Position numbers and translations under genes: made by a program. Below are positions 9,525 to 18,310 of a stretch of DNA of 64,000 nt, in pieces (position 1 is the first letter of the stretch; every line of letters starts with the position of its first letter). The stretch lies in the NCBI GenBank assembly GCA_022711435.1, contig JAKLFB010000007.1, forward strand, positions 124,001 through 188,000, written 5' to 3'. The notes beneath the pieces are model-generated. The model was not told the DNA's origin, did not search any database, and saw nothing but the letters and a program-made list of their open reading frames with translations. Origin of the DNA: Verrucomicrobiota bacterium (GTDB lineage Bacteria > Verrucomicrobiota > Verrucomicrobiia > Limisphaerales > UBA1319).

Positions 9525-10567
9525 ATCAGCGGCGGCGCAACATGATCGAGCAGGCGCTGGACCATGGTCTCGGGCCGGATGCCGTCGGCCTCGGCCCGGT
9601 AATTGAGCAGGATCCGGTGCCGCAGCGTCGGCAGCGCCAGAGCGCGGATGTCATCGGCAGCCACGTGGGCGCGTCCTTGAAGGAGGGCGCGGACCTTGGC
9701 GCCGAGCACCAGATACTGCGGGGCCCGGGTCCCGGCGCCCCAGCTGACCCATTGATCGACGAACTCCGGCGCGCCCGGCTGCCGCGGCCTCGACGCCGCG
9801 GCGATCGCGACCGCGTAGCGGACGATCTCCGCCGCGATCGGCACCTGCCGGATCAGCCGGTGAAAGAGCAGGACGTCGGGGCCGGTGAACACCGGCTCGA
9901 GCTCGGCCGGCGGCTCGGCCGTCGTGCGCGTCACCACCGCCACCTCCTCCTCGAGCGGCAGGTAGTCGATCACCACGTTGAACATGAACCGGTCGAGCTG
10001 GGCCTCGGGGAGCGGGTAGGTCCCTTCCATCTCGATCGGGTTTTGGGTGGCCAGGACAAAGAAGGGCGGATCCAGCGGGTATCGGACGCCCGCCGCGGTC
10101 ACCTGGAGCTCCTGCATCGCCTCGAGCAGCGCCGCCTGCGTCTTCGGCGGTGTCCGGTTGATCTCGTCGGCCAGGATCATGTTGGCAAAGAGCGGGCCGC
10201 GCACGAACACCAGCTTCCGGCCCTCGGGCGAGTCCTGGAGGATCTCCGTGCCGGTGATGTCGGCCGGCATGAGATCCGGCGTGAACTGGATCCGCTGGAA
10301 CTTGAGATCCAGGATCCGCGCCAGGGATTTGACCAGGAGAGTTTTGGCCAGGCCGGGGGCGCCGGTGATGAGGCAGTGCCCGCCGGCCAAGAGGGCGATC
10401 AGAAGCTGCTCGATCACGGCCTGCTGTCCGACGATCACCTTGCCCAGCTCGCGCTCGAGCCGGGAGCGGCCCGCGACCAGCCGCTCGACCCCCTCGCGCT
10501 GGAGGCGATAGGGAGACGTCCCGGCCTCGGCGGCAGCCGGATCCAGCGGCGGTTGGATGGCAGTCAT
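9521..10567 (-). CDS. MoxR-family AAA+ ATPase
   Basis: 348 residues. Walker A is GAPGLAKT near residues 58-65, Walker B is ILADEINR, and the conserved PPKTQAALLEAM and ATQNPIEMEGTYPLPEAQLDRF blocks of MoxR ATPases follow. MoxR proteins are AAA+ chaperones that act with vWA proteins, often in activating or assembling envelope or metal-containing complexes. It lies 57 nt downstream of the DUF4159 gene and is coupled by ATGA to DUF58. This gap is the only non-overlapping junction in the operon, so an internal promoter is possible there. No strong ribosome-binding sequence precedes the ATG. Confidence 0.95.
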   Translation of the reverse strand: MTAIQPPLDPAAAEAGTSPYRLQREGVERLVAGRSRLERELGKVIVGQQAVIEQLLIALLAGGHCLITGAPGLAKTLLVKSLARILDLKFQRIQFTPDLMPADITGTEILQDSPEGRKLVFVRGPLFANMILADEINRTPPKTQAALLEAMQELQVTAAGVRYPLDPPFFVLATQNPIEMEGTYPLPEAQLDRFMFNVVIDYLPLEEEVAVVTRTTAEPPAELEPVFTGPDVLLFHRLIRQVPIAAEIVRYAVAIAAASRPRQPGAPEFVDQWVSWGAGTRAPQYLVLGAKVRALLQGRAHVAADDIRALALPTLRHRILLNYRAEADGIRPETMVQRLLDHVAPPLI

Positions 10568-10624
10568 ATTTGTTGGGATGATCGGGATGGGATCGGTGTT
10601 GGGGTCCCGCGCGGCCGCGCGGGC

Positions 10625-11575
10625 TCAATGGGTCATCGCGTAGAACAGGATATTGATGCCCAGCGGGTAGGCAATCTTTTCGGAGAACCGATGGAAGTAA
10701 TAGTCGTTCTCCCCTTCGCGCTCCCAGCCATCGCCGTTGTCCGTGTTGTGGGTGGCGATGACCATGAGGCGGTGCTGGTCGTCGAAGATCGCCCGATGAT
10801 GGACGGTCCGCGCATCCTCGCGCTCCCAGGTGACGCCGGACCATTGGCTCTCGATGCCGAGATCGACGGCGGGCACCTGGCTCTTGGCGGCGATCTGAAA
10901 GACGCACCGGTAAATGGGATGGTCCAAGGGCAGCTCGACAAAGCGGCGGTCCGGGAACACCCGCGACATCTCGCGCTCGCAGTTGTCCCACTCCCGCTCG
11001 CCCCAGAAGTCGTCCAGCATCAGGAATCCGCCGTTCAAGAGGTATTTCCGGAGCGCGGCGGCCTCGTCGTCGTCGAGGGAGAGCCCGCCCGGCTCGACGA
11101 TGTAGATGAACGGGAAATCGGCGAGCTCGCGGTCGGTCAACCGCAGGAGCCGTCCGTCCGGATCGACCCGGAGCGAGGTCATCTGCTGCAAGCGAAAGGC
11201 GAAGTTCAGGTCGCTGTCGGGCAGGTCGGTCGCCCAGCCGCCGCCCCACCCGCCCCGCCCCCGCTGGTAGCGGATCCGCACGAAGGTGAACACGTCCTTC
11301 TCGAACCCGGGCGCGTTGGTCCAGACCGGCGTCCCCGTGCTGTGCGAAGGGATCTCGCGCGCCGTCCGGAAGCCGCCTCCCTCGTAAGAGTACCCGCGGC
11401 CTCCCCAGCGGCGCTGCCCCCACGCCAGCCCCGCCGCCAGGAACAGAAGCACCAGGATCCACCCCCCGATCCGCCGCCCTCGCTCCCGCCCATTGCGTGT
11501 TCCACGGGTGTTCATCGGTTCGGTATGGACTGATGAATCGATCGCCCTGGGGGGGCGCGGCAGGCAGTCATTCAT
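10625..11575 (-). CDS. Exported DUF4159 protein
   Basis: 316 residues if started at 11573-11575, where the ATG overlaps the upstream stop (ATGA). An internal ATG at 11515 would give a more compact signal peptide. After a basic segment comes a membrane/signal helix (IGGWILVLLFLAAGLAWG), then an aromatic/Gly-rich stretch. The DUF4159 core includes FVRIRYQRGRGGWGGGW, the MTSLRVDP segment, PFIYIVEPGGLSL and GGFLMLDDFWGE. DUF4159 resembles a class I amidotransferase-like flavodoxin fold without a clear active site. It regularly accompanies MoxR/DUF58/BatA genes. It is probably periplasmic and of unknown function. Confidence 0.88.
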   Translation of the reverse strand: MNDCLPRPPRAIDSSVHTEPMNTRGTRNGRERGRRIGGWILVLLFLAAGLAWGQRRWGGRGYSYEGGGFRTAREIPSHSTGTPVWTNAPGFEKDVFTFVRIRYQRGRGGWGGGWATDLPDSDLNFAFRLQQMTSLRVDPDGRLLRLTDRELADFPFIYIVEPGGLSLDDDEAAALRKYLLNGGFLMLDDFWGEREWDNCEREMSRVFPDRRFVELPLDHPIYRCVFQIAAKSQVPAVDLGIESQWSGVTWEREDARTVHHRAIFDDQHRLMVIATHNTDNGDGWEREGENDYYFHRFSEKIAYPLGINILFYAMTH

Positions 11576-14196
11576 GGCGGCGCCTCCGACGGCTGGGCCG
11601 AGGCCTCGGCCGGCTTGGCTGCGCCAGCCGCCGCCCCGTGCATCTCGAGCAGAAGCCGCAATCCTTCCCGGTGGCGCGGCGCATCTTCGAGGGCGCTCAG
11701 GAGCTGGCGGCGGGCTTCCGGATCGCCGATGCGATGCAGGATGCGGGCCAGCGGGATCCGGACGGCTGCGGGATTGGGAGGATCGAGCTGGAGCCAGGTC
11801 CGGTACGCCGCCGCCGCGGCCGGCCAATCCTCGAGGGCCTCGGATGCCTCCGCCAGGCGGCGGTAAGGGGCGGCCACCAGCGGATTCACCGCCAGGAACC
11901 GGCGCGCGTTCAGGGCCACCGCCCTCCAGTCGCCATCCGCGGCGGCCAGCTCCATCAGGCGCAGATAGGCCTCGGGGGCCTCGCCATCGATCTCGGCCAG
12001 CCGGGCCAGGGCGCGGCGTTCGCCTGCCGCGTCGCCTCGAGCGCGATGGACCGCAGCCAGCAGTTCGTGGGCGTTGCCCGGGCCAGTCTGGCCCGGATAC
12101 AAATCGATCAGCACCCGCAGCGCCGCCTGGGCCTCTTCCCATTGCCGATCCTCGATCGATCGGCGGGCGGCCGCCATGAGCTCCCAATAATTGGCCGGAT
12201 GCCCCGTGCGGGACCGGATGGCTTCGTTCAAGGTCGGCAGGCGGCCGGGCGATGCCGCTGCGATCGGTTTTTGCCAGTCCAGCCCCGGCGCCAGCCCCTG
12301 GGCACGCGCCCGAGCGAACGCGATGAAATCGCGATCGATGCGGCCCATGGGCGCCGCGCGTTTCTCGATCGCCTGCTCGAGGCCGATCCCTTCGCCGAGG
12401 TCGCGCAGAATGTCGCACAGACAGCCGCGCCCGAATCGTTCGACGATGAATTCCACCGCCAGCGCGGACTGGAAATAGGCGAACTGGAGATGCTCGCTCG
12501 ACGGCGGCGTGAGGAACGCCGCGCTGAGGCGGGAGACGGGCAGTAGATCGTCGCCGAGGATCATCTCGCGGTAGCGCGGGCTCAAGGCGGGAGCCCAGGC
12601 GGGATGGGCCTGGCCCTCCTCGAAGACCGAAATGCCCTCGCTCAGCCAGCGGGGCATCCGGTGGCTGGTGAGCTCCAGGGTGACGACGTGGGCGAACTCG
12701 TGCCACAGCATCGCCTCCCAGTTCACCGGGCGCCCGGCATGCGCGGCCGGGCTGCTGGCCGTGATCACCCGCCCAAAGCAGACCCCCAGGTACCCCGAGT
12801 TCTCCGGCAGGCCGAATGTGCGCACCGCAAAATCCTTCGATTCGGGGAAGATCTCGACTGTCACCGGCCGATCGAGCGCAAGCTCGTAGCGCCCGGTCAG
12901 CTGCTGCCAGGCTCGATCGAGCAGGTCCAGGACGCGGCCGCCATACAGGGCGGCTTCGCGCTGGCTCATCCGGACGATGAAATGGCGGTTCGTCAGGGCT
13001 GCAAAACCGGCCATCGTGTCGTGGAGGGTGGCGAGGTTGTAGGCGGTCACGTCATACGGATCGGCCTGATGCACCTCGCGGGCCAGACGCCATCCCTCCT
13101 CGGCCTGCCCCAGGCGGAGCAGGTCCTGGGCAAGCTGGATCTTGGCCCGGAGATGGCCCGGCTCGCGCGCCAGCGCCTCCCGCTGGTGGGCCGCCCCTTC
13201 AGCAAACCGGTATTTCTGCGACAGCTTCCGCCCGATCAGATGGTCCACCTCGGGATTGCCGGGCCAGAGCCGCAAGGCATTTTCGCGAGCCGATTTCTCC
13301 GCCTCGGGCTGGTGGCGCAAATGGGCCAAAACGGCGCGGCAGGCCCAAAGCTCGGGTTGCCGCGGATTGATTTGGCCGACCCGCTCGAGCAGCTCGTCCG
13401 CGTCTGCGTACTCTTCAGCATCGATCCGATGGTCGATCCAGAGCAGCAGGCTGGGGATGTGGCGCGGGTTGCGGGCGAGCGCGGCCTGGATCCGGTCGAG
13501 CATGGCCTTTCGATCGCTGGGCGCGTAGGCCCTGGCCAGGCCCGCTAAAAGATCCGGATCTTCCGGCAGCCGCTTCAGCCCGTCCTCGAACGTGCGCGCG
13601 GCCAGGGCGAAATCGTGCTTGTCGAGAGCCAGCTCGCCGCTGGCGATCCAGGCCTCGCGCAGGTCTGGATGGGACTGCCGGGCCGCCTCGAAAATCCGGT
13701 CCCGGATCAGCTTGGGATCGCCGCCCATGCGGAGCGCGACTCGGCCGAACACGACCAGGTCGGCCGGCGCGCGGTAGGCCCATGGGCGGGCCGAGACGGC
13801 CTGCGTGATCGCCTCGAGCTGCGCGGCTGCCTCGTTCGATCGGCCGGTGTGAAGGAAGCACTCGCGGGCAAACCACTGGAGGCGAAGGCTGGCGGACTCG
13901 CGGGCGAGCGCGTTGGACGCGGCCTGGCTGGCCGATTCATAGCGCCCGACGGTCAGCAATCCCTCGAGCAGCAGGCAGGTCCACTCCTCGCTGGCGGAGT
14001 CTTCGGCCAGGGCCCGCTCCGCCGCGGCGATCGCCTGGCCATAATCGCCCTGCAGACATTGGCGATGGGCCGTTTCGAAATCCGCGCCGAAGACCACGCT
14101 CGAGCTCAGCCAAAGCAGCACGCCGAAGAGGCCGGCCCTCGAGGCCGGGCCCGGACTCCCCCGCCACCGCTTCGATGTGATCCTGGTTTGAGCCAT
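11572..14196 (-). CDS. Exported TPR protein with gluzincin (peptidase MA-like) domain
   Basis: About 874 residues from the ATG at 14194-14196. An ATG 42 nt further upstream is possible but spoils the signal peptide. The N-terminus has a basic region and a hydrophobic core ending at VVFGA. Tetratricopeptide-like repeats run from about residue 45 to 360. A metalloprotease-like domain has HEFAH at about residues 499-503, followed by WLSEGISVFEE, which supplies the downstream Glu of a gluzincin site. More TPR-like helices fill the C-terminus. This is the first gene of the envelope operon and is coupled to DUF4159 by ATGA. It is probably a periplasmic zinc peptidase or scaffold. Substrate unknown. 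Confidence 0.85.
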   Translation of the reverse strand: MAQTRITSKRWRGSPGPASRAGLFGVLLWLSSSVVFGADFETAHRQCLQGDYGQAIAAAERALAEDSASEEWTCLLLEGLLTVGRYESASQAASNALARESASLRLQWFARECFLHTGRSNEAAAQLEAITQAVSARPWAYRAPADLVVFGRVALRMGGDPKLIRDRIFEAARQSHPDLREAWIASGELALDKHDFALAARTFEDGLKRLPEDPDLLAGLARAYAPSDRKAMLDRIQAALARNPRHIPSLLLWIDHRIDAEEYADADELLERVGQINPRQPELWACRAVLAHLRHQPEAEKSARENALRLWPGNPEVDHLIGRKLSQKYRFAEGAAHQREALAREPGHLRAKIQLAQDLLRLGQAEEGWRLAREVHQADPYDVTAYNLATLHDTMAGFAALTNRHFIVRMSQREAALYGGRVLDLLDRAWQQLTGRYELALDRPVTVEIFPESKDFAVRTFGLPENSGYLGVCFGRVITASSPAAHAGRPVNWEAMLWHEFAHVVTLELTSHRMPRWLSEGISVFEEGQAHPAWAPALSPRYREMILGDDLLPVSRLSAAFLTPPSSEHLQFAYFQSALAVEFIVERFGRGCLCDILRDLGEGIGLEQAIEKRAAPMGRIDRDFIAFARARAQGLAPGLDWQKPIAAASPGRLPTLNEAIRSRTGHPANYWELMAAARRSIEDRQWEEAQAALRVLIDLYPGQTGPGNAHELLAAVHRARGDAAGERRALARLAEIDGEAPEAYLRLMELAAADGDWRAVALNARRFLAVNPLVAAPYRRLAEASEALEDWPAAAAAYRTWLQLDPPNPAAVRIPLARILHRIGDPEARRQLLSALEDAPRHREGLRLLLEMHGAAAGAAKPAEASAQPSEAPP

Positions 14197-14323
14197 CCCG
14201 CACACGACGCCCTGGGGCTCAACATATCGCGAGACCAACTCCAGGACAATGACGCTTTTGCAGCGCCGGCCAGTTCGATCTCCCCCGCCTGGTCAGGACG
14301 GCGCTGGCTCTGCGCACTGGGGC

Positions 14324-14351
14324 TTGCCCGCCGGCGGGGAACAGGCATAAT
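14324..14351 (+). promoter_or_regulatory. Candidate sigma-70 promoter for tRNA-Val
   Basis: TTGCCC at 14324-14329 and CATAAT at 14346-14351 are separated by 16 bases. Transcription would start about 48 bases before the mature tRNA 5' end. The -10 matches five of six consensus bases; the -35 is weaker. Judged by eye only. Confidence 0.4.
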
Positions 14352-14405
14352 AGGCACACGGCACTTCTCGGTTCCGCGCAGGCCCAGGGGGGCGAAAGGC
14401 CGGAT

Positions 14406-14481
14406 GGGCGATTGGCGCAGCGGTTAGCGCGTCTGCTTTACACGCAGTAGGTCGGGGGTTCGAATCCCTCATCGCCCACCA
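14406..14481 (+). tRNA. tRNA-Val (anticodon UAC)
   Basis: 76 bases forming a full cloverleaf. The 7-bp acceptor stem pairs GGGCGAT with ATCGCCC, the anticodon loop is TTTACAC giving UAC (valine), the T loop is TTCGAAT with the standard GTTC context, and the CCA end is encoded. The first and last bases of the anticodon stem do not pair (T-T), a small departure. The gene stands alone between the divergent TPR operon and the convergent DUF1232 gene. Confidence 0.95.
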
Positions 14482-14490
14482 TGCTCCACC

Positions 14491-14895
14491 CTACGGTTTG
14501 GAGGTGATGCGAGACCAGTTGCGGCCCTGCTCGATGGCGCGCTTGGCCAGGACCTTCTCGTTCTGGATCAGGACGGCGCGCACGACGCTCGAATCATCCG
14601 CATGCCCCAGCTCGGGGACGGTGTCGGGGATGATGTCGACGCTCTTGTGAGCATAGGAGAGGGCGAAGATCGCCTGGGCGATGGTGACGTAGGGGATGTC
14701 TTTCGCGACGCCGTCGGCGAAGTCCTCGACCACGTTGACCAGGAACATCAACTGCTCCGCCAGATGGGGGTACTCGGGCGACTGGATCTGGGAATACTCG
14801 GCCTTCCACAACGGCAGCTTGCGGTGGATCTTCTCCAGGATCGCCGGCGTTATCAGCATCGACCCCCGACGGATAAAATCGACAATCTCAGCCAT
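14491..14895 (-). CDS. DUF1232 family protein
   Basis: 134 residues. The C-terminal half has the DUF1232 signature: hydrophobic residues, then DIIPDTVPELGHADDSSVV, matching the family pattern of Ile-Pro-Asp, Pro, Gly and Asp-Asp. The N-terminal half is helical and charged. There is no signal peptide. DUF1232 (YkvA-like) proteins are small and poorly characterised, often predicted to be membrane-associated. It converges with tRNA-Val and ends 9 bases past it. Function unknown. Confidence 0.8.
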   Translation of the reverse strand: MAEIVDFIRRGSMLITPAILEKIHRKLPLWKAEYSQIQSPEYPHLAEQLMFLVNVVEDFADGVAKDIPYVTIAQAIFALSYAHKSVDIIPDTVPELGHADDSSVVRAVLIQNEKVLAKRAIEQGRNWSRITSKP

Positions 14896-14949
14896 GGGCG
14901 CGAGCTTACTGTCGGCGCACGATCGAGTAAACCAGATTTTGCCGGAGCG

Positions 14950-14978
14950 TTGACGCTGGACCCCATTTCAGGGTAAAG
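14950..14978 (+). promoter_or_regulatory. Candidate sigma-70 promoter for the 2-oxo acid dehydrogenase operon
   Basis: TTGACG (14950-14955) and GTAAAG (14973-14978) are spaced by 17 bases in the gap between the divergent DUF1232 and E1 alpha genes. The -35 is strong and the -10 is weak. The leader to the E1 alpha ATG at 15033 would be about 48 bases. Confidence 0.35.
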
Positions 14979-15032
14979 CGTTGCAGGTGACGAACGCATA
15001 GGCAGACCGCCCTCCCGAGTGGGGCCGCACGA

Positions 15033-16106
15033 ATGGACGATCCAATCCAATGTTCGACCGAGTCCCGGCCTTCCGGAGGCGGGGCGCCCGGCCCCGGCCA
15101 GGCCCTCTCGATGGAGGCGGACCGGTGCCGATCGGCGTATCGCTGGATGGTGTTGGCTCGGGTGCTGGATGACAAGCTGGCGAGTCTGTACCGCGGCGGC
15201 AAGATCCATGGAGGGGTGTTTCTGAGCCGCGGCCAGGAGGCTCTGAGCGCGGCCATCGGGGTCGCCTTGCAGCGGGGCGACATCTTCGCGCCGCTGATTC
15301 GGGATACGGCCGGGCGGCTGGCCTTTGGGGAGACGGTGGCGGAGGCGCTCCGGACGTGCCTGGGCTCGCCGCTGGGGCCGATGCGGGCGCGCGACGGCAA
15401 TGTGCATCGGGGGCGTCCGCGGGACGGGCTGCTGCCGATGATCAGCCACCTGGGGGCGATGATCGCGGTGGTCAACGGCATGCTGCTGGCCCGCCGCCTC
15501 CAGGGGCGGCCCGGGTCGGTGGGGGCCGCCTGCCTCGGCGATGGCGGCACGTCGACCGGCTCGTTCCACGAAGGGATCAACCAGGCCGCCATCGAGCGTC
15601 TCCCTCTGGTGCTGGTCATCGCGGACAACCAGTATGCTTACTCGACCCCCACCTGCCGCCAGTTCGCCTGCCAATCGCTGGTCGACCGGGCCGTCGGCTA
15701 TGGCGTTCAGGGCCATTTGGCCGATGGGACGGATCTTCTCGAGTGCATGCGGGTGCTGGCCGATGCCGTCGGCCGCGCGCGGTCGGGCCAGGGGCCTCAG
15801 ATGGTCGTCGCCCGCCTCCTGCGGCTGTGCGGCCACGGGGAGCACGACGACGCCAGCTACGTGGACCCGGCCTTGAAGGAGTCGGAGCTGGGCCGCGACT
15901 GTCTGCAGGTTGCCGAAGAGATCCTGATCGGGCGCGGATGGGCAACGACGGCGGATCTGGCCGGATGGCGCCACGACGCGCAGGCCCAAATCGAGGCGGC
16001 GCTGGCCGAGGTCCAGCGCGATCCCCAGCCTGATCCGTATCAGGAGACGTGGACCGCGATTGCCTCCGAAGGCCTTCGCGACGGTTATCCGGCCCCGCCC
16101 GCATGA
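15033..16106 (+). CDS. 2-oxo acid (pyruvate-type) dehydrogenase E1 component, alpha subunit
   Basis: 357 residues. It catalyses thiamine-diphosphate-dependent decarboxylation of a 2-oxo acid, probably pyruvate or a branched-chain acid. The ThDP-binding motif begins GDGGTSTGSFHEG at about residue 169 and ends near DNQYAY at about residue 200. The upstream RWMVLARVLDDK and RGQEALSAA blocks are typical. The first 26 residues are poorly conserved, so the ATG at 15111 is an alternative start. The gene is the first of an E1 alpha, E1 beta, E2 operon and its stop overlaps the E1 beta start (ATGA). Pyruvate versus branched-chain specificity cannot be settled from sequence alone. Confidence 0.9.
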   Translation: MDDPIQCSTESRPSGGGAPGPGQALSMEADRCRSAYRWMVLARVLDDKLASLYRGGKIHGGVFLSRGQEALSAAIGVALQRGDIFAPLIRDTAGRLAFGETVAEALRTCLGSPLGPMRARDGNVHRGRPRDGLLPMISHLGAMIAVVNGMLLARRLQGRPGSVGAACLGDGGTSTGSFHEGINQAAIERLPLVLVIADNQYAYSTPTCRQFACQSLVDRAVGYGVQGHLADGTDLLECMRVLADAVGRARSGQGPQMVVARLLRLCGHGEHDDASYVDPALKESELGRDCLQVAEEILIGRGWATTADLAGWRHDAQAQIEAALAEVQRDPQPDPYQETWTAIASEGLRDGYPAPPA

Positions 16107-17068
16107 GCGTGACCTATCTCGAGGCCATCCGGCTGGCCCAGGCCCGCGTCCTGGCGGAGGATCCGCGCGTGTTCATTTACGGCCAGGATGTCGGCGCGTT
16201 CGGGGGCGCGTTCAAGGCGACGAAGAACCTCGCCGAGCAGTTCCCCGGCCGAGTGATCGACGCTCCGATCAGCGAAGATGCCATTGTCGGCGCGGCGATT
16301 GGCGCCGCGATCGAGGGGTTGCGGCCCATCGTCGAGATCCAGTTTGCGGACTTCTCGATGCCCGGTTTCAACCAGATTGTGAACCAGGCGGCGACCCTGT
16401 ATTGGAGGACCGGGGTGCCCTGCCCGCTGGTCATCCGGCTGCCGTCGGGCGGGACCTCGGGCGGCGGGCCGTTCCACAGCCAGTGTCTGGAGGCGCTCTA
16501 TGCGCACATGCCCGGCCTTCTGGTGATGGCGCCGGGCACGGTCGAGGACGTCTACTCGATGCTGATCGAGGCGGTGGCGCTGGACGACCCGGTCATCTTT
16601 TGCGAGCACAAGCTGCTGTATTACCATCTCAAGGCGGACCGGCTTCCAGAGGCGGCCCTGCCGGCCGGCAAGGCTCGGATTGCGCGGCCGGGCCGGGACA
16701 TGACCCTGGTGACGTACAGCGCCATGGTGCACGAGGCCCTCGCGGCGGCCGAAGAGCTCGCGGCCGAGGGCTACCAGATCGAGGTTGTCGATCTGCGCGT
16801 CCTCAAGCCGCTGGACACCGACACCGTGATGGCTTCGGTGGCGCGGACCGGGCGGCTGCTGGCCGTGGGGGAGGCCTGGCCGTGGGGGGGCGTGACCGCC
16901 GAAATCGTCGCCCGAGTCGCCGCCGAGGGGCTGCATCTCCTGGACGCGCCTCCCCAGCGCATCAATGCCAAGGACACGCCGATACCCTACCACCCCAACC
17001 TCTGGGCGGCGCACCGCCCCACCGCCCGCAGCATCGCGGCGGCTGCGCGCCGCGCACTCCAAACCTGA
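16103..17068 (+). CDS. 2-oxo acid dehydrogenase E1 component, beta subunit
   Basis: 321 residues from the ATG at 16103, which overlaps the E1 alpha stop codon. Family blocks include the start TYLEAIRLAQARVLAEDPRV, then GQDVGAFGGAFKATKNL, DAPISEDAIVGAAIGAA and EIQFADF. A C-terminal transketolase-like domain has VVDLRVLKPLD. It forms an alpha2beta2 E1 with the upstream product. The downstream E2 gene begins six bases later. Length and motifs are normal for the PdhB/BkdB family. Confidence 0.92.
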   Translation: MSVTYLEAIRLAQARVLAEDPRVFIYGQDVGAFGGAFKATKNLAEQFPGRVIDAPISEDAIVGAAIGAAIEGLRPIVEIQFADFSMPGFNQIVNQAATLYWRTGVPCPLVIRLPSGGTSGGGPFHSQCLEALYAHMPGLLVMAPGTVEDVYSMLIEAVALDDPVIFCEHKLLYYHLKADRLPEAALPAGKARIARPGRDMTLVTYSAMVHEALAAAEELAAEGYQIEVVDLRVLKPLDTDTVMASVARTGRLLAVGEAWPWGGVTAEIVARVAAEGLHLLDAPPQRINAKDTPIPYHPNLWAAHRPTARSIAAAARRALQT

Positions 17069-17074
17069 GCCCGC

Positions 17075-18310
17075 ATGACCCCGATGCCTCCTGCGCCCAC
17101 GATTCGCGTCCCCCTCATCATGCCGCAACTGGGCGAGTCCATTGCCGAAGCCCGCGTCATCCGGTGGGGCGTGGCGGAAGGCGATGTGGTGGCCGCCGAC
17201 CAGGAGGTCATGGAAGTCGAGACCAACAAGGCGACCCTGGCTGTGACATCCCCGTGCTCGGGGCGGCTTGTTCAGCGGATTGCCGATCCGGATCGCAGCT
17301 ATCCTGTGGGCGCCGTCCTGGGCTACATCGAGGTTCCTCGCGAGGCCGCCCGCGGCCTCGGCGGGGCGGATGAGATCCGGCCGCCGTCGAGCCTGGCGCC
17401 GGCGCCGGCCGAGCCCGGCCCTCCGTCGCTGCTGGCAGCTCCGCCCGACGTGAAGCAGGTGGAGCCGACGGTGCGGGGGCTGCCGGTGCCCGCGCAGGCC
17501 GGAGGCGCCAGCTACATGTCGCCGCGCATGAAGGCGCGGATGGCCGAGCTCGGCCTGCACGCCGCCGATCTGGCCGGAGTGGCCGGCAGCGGCGCTGGCG
17601 GCCGGGTGACGATCGACGACTTCGAGAAGTTCCTGACCCGGCTCGAGCAGAAGCGGCTCAGCCCGGCCTCGGCCATGCGCGTGGCGGTCGCCGACGCCAT
17701 GCGCCGCAGCTGGACGCGCCCGCTGGCAACCGTCGGGCTTCCCGTCTGCCTGGATGCCGTCCTGCGCCACCGCAAGATGTGCGATCCCAAGCCCGGCCCC
17801 ACCCTCTATGCATTGCGCGCGCTGGCGCTGGCCCTGGCGGAAAACAGCGCGCCCGCCGGCCGCCTGATCGGCAACCGCATCGTCCACCCGTTGTCCATCG
17901 ACATCGGTTTCGCCGTCGAGGCCGAGGACGGCGTGATGGTTCCCGTGATCCGCGACGCGGATCGCCGGTCCCTGGGCGAGCTCAACCGGCTCTACAATCA
18001 GCTTGTCGCCATGGCCCGCCTGCGCCAGCTGCCTGCCGATGCCACCGGCGGATCGATCGCGACCGTCACCAATTACGGCACATTCGGCCTCACGTGGGCG
18101 ACGCCGATCCCCCTGCCCGAGCAGACGCTGGTTCTGGGCATGGGCGCCGGCCGGCCCGCGCCCCGCTGGGATGCCGAGGCGCGGCAGTTCGTCCCGGTGA
18201 TCGAAGCCGAGATCACGCTCAGCTTCGATCACCGGGTGCTCGACGGCGGCGCGGCCGGACGCCTGCTGACCCGCATCGCCGAGCTGCTGGACCGGCCCGA
18301 TCGACTGTGA
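17075..18310 (+). CDS. 2-oxo acid dehydrogenase E2 component (dihydrolipoyl acyltransferase)
   Basis: 411 residues with three domains. The N-terminal lipoyl domain has the lipoylated lysine in VETNKATL (about residue 52). The peripheral E1/E3-binding domain begins SPRMKARMAELG near residue 149. The catalytic domain ends in SFDHRVLDGG, with the catalytic His near 386 and Asp near 390. A Pro/Ala-rich linker joins the first two domains. Acyl groups from E1 are passed to CoA on this core subunit. Only one lipoyl domain is present and no E3 gene follows. The stop overlaps the GTG start of endonuclease IV (GTGA). Confidence 0.93.
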   Translation: MTPMPPAPTIRVPLIMPQLGESIAEARVIRWGVAEGDVVAADQEVMEVETNKATLAVTSPCSGRLVQRIADPDRSYPVGAVLGYIEVPREAARGLGGADEIRPPSSLAPAPAEPGPPSLLAAPPDVKQVEPTVRGLPVPAQAGGASYMSPRMKARMAELGLHAADLAGVAGSGAGGRVTIDDFEKFLTRLEQKRLSPASAMRVAVADAMRRSWTRPLATVGLPVCLDAVLRHRKMCDPKPGPTLYALRALALALAENSAPAGRLIGNRIVHPLSIDIGFAVEAEDGVMVPVIRDADRRSLGELNRLYNQLVAMARLRQLPADATGGSIATVTNYGTFGLTWATPIPLPEQTLVLGMGAGRPAPRWDAEARQFVPVIEAEITLSFDHRVLDGGAAGRLLTRIAELLDRPDRL

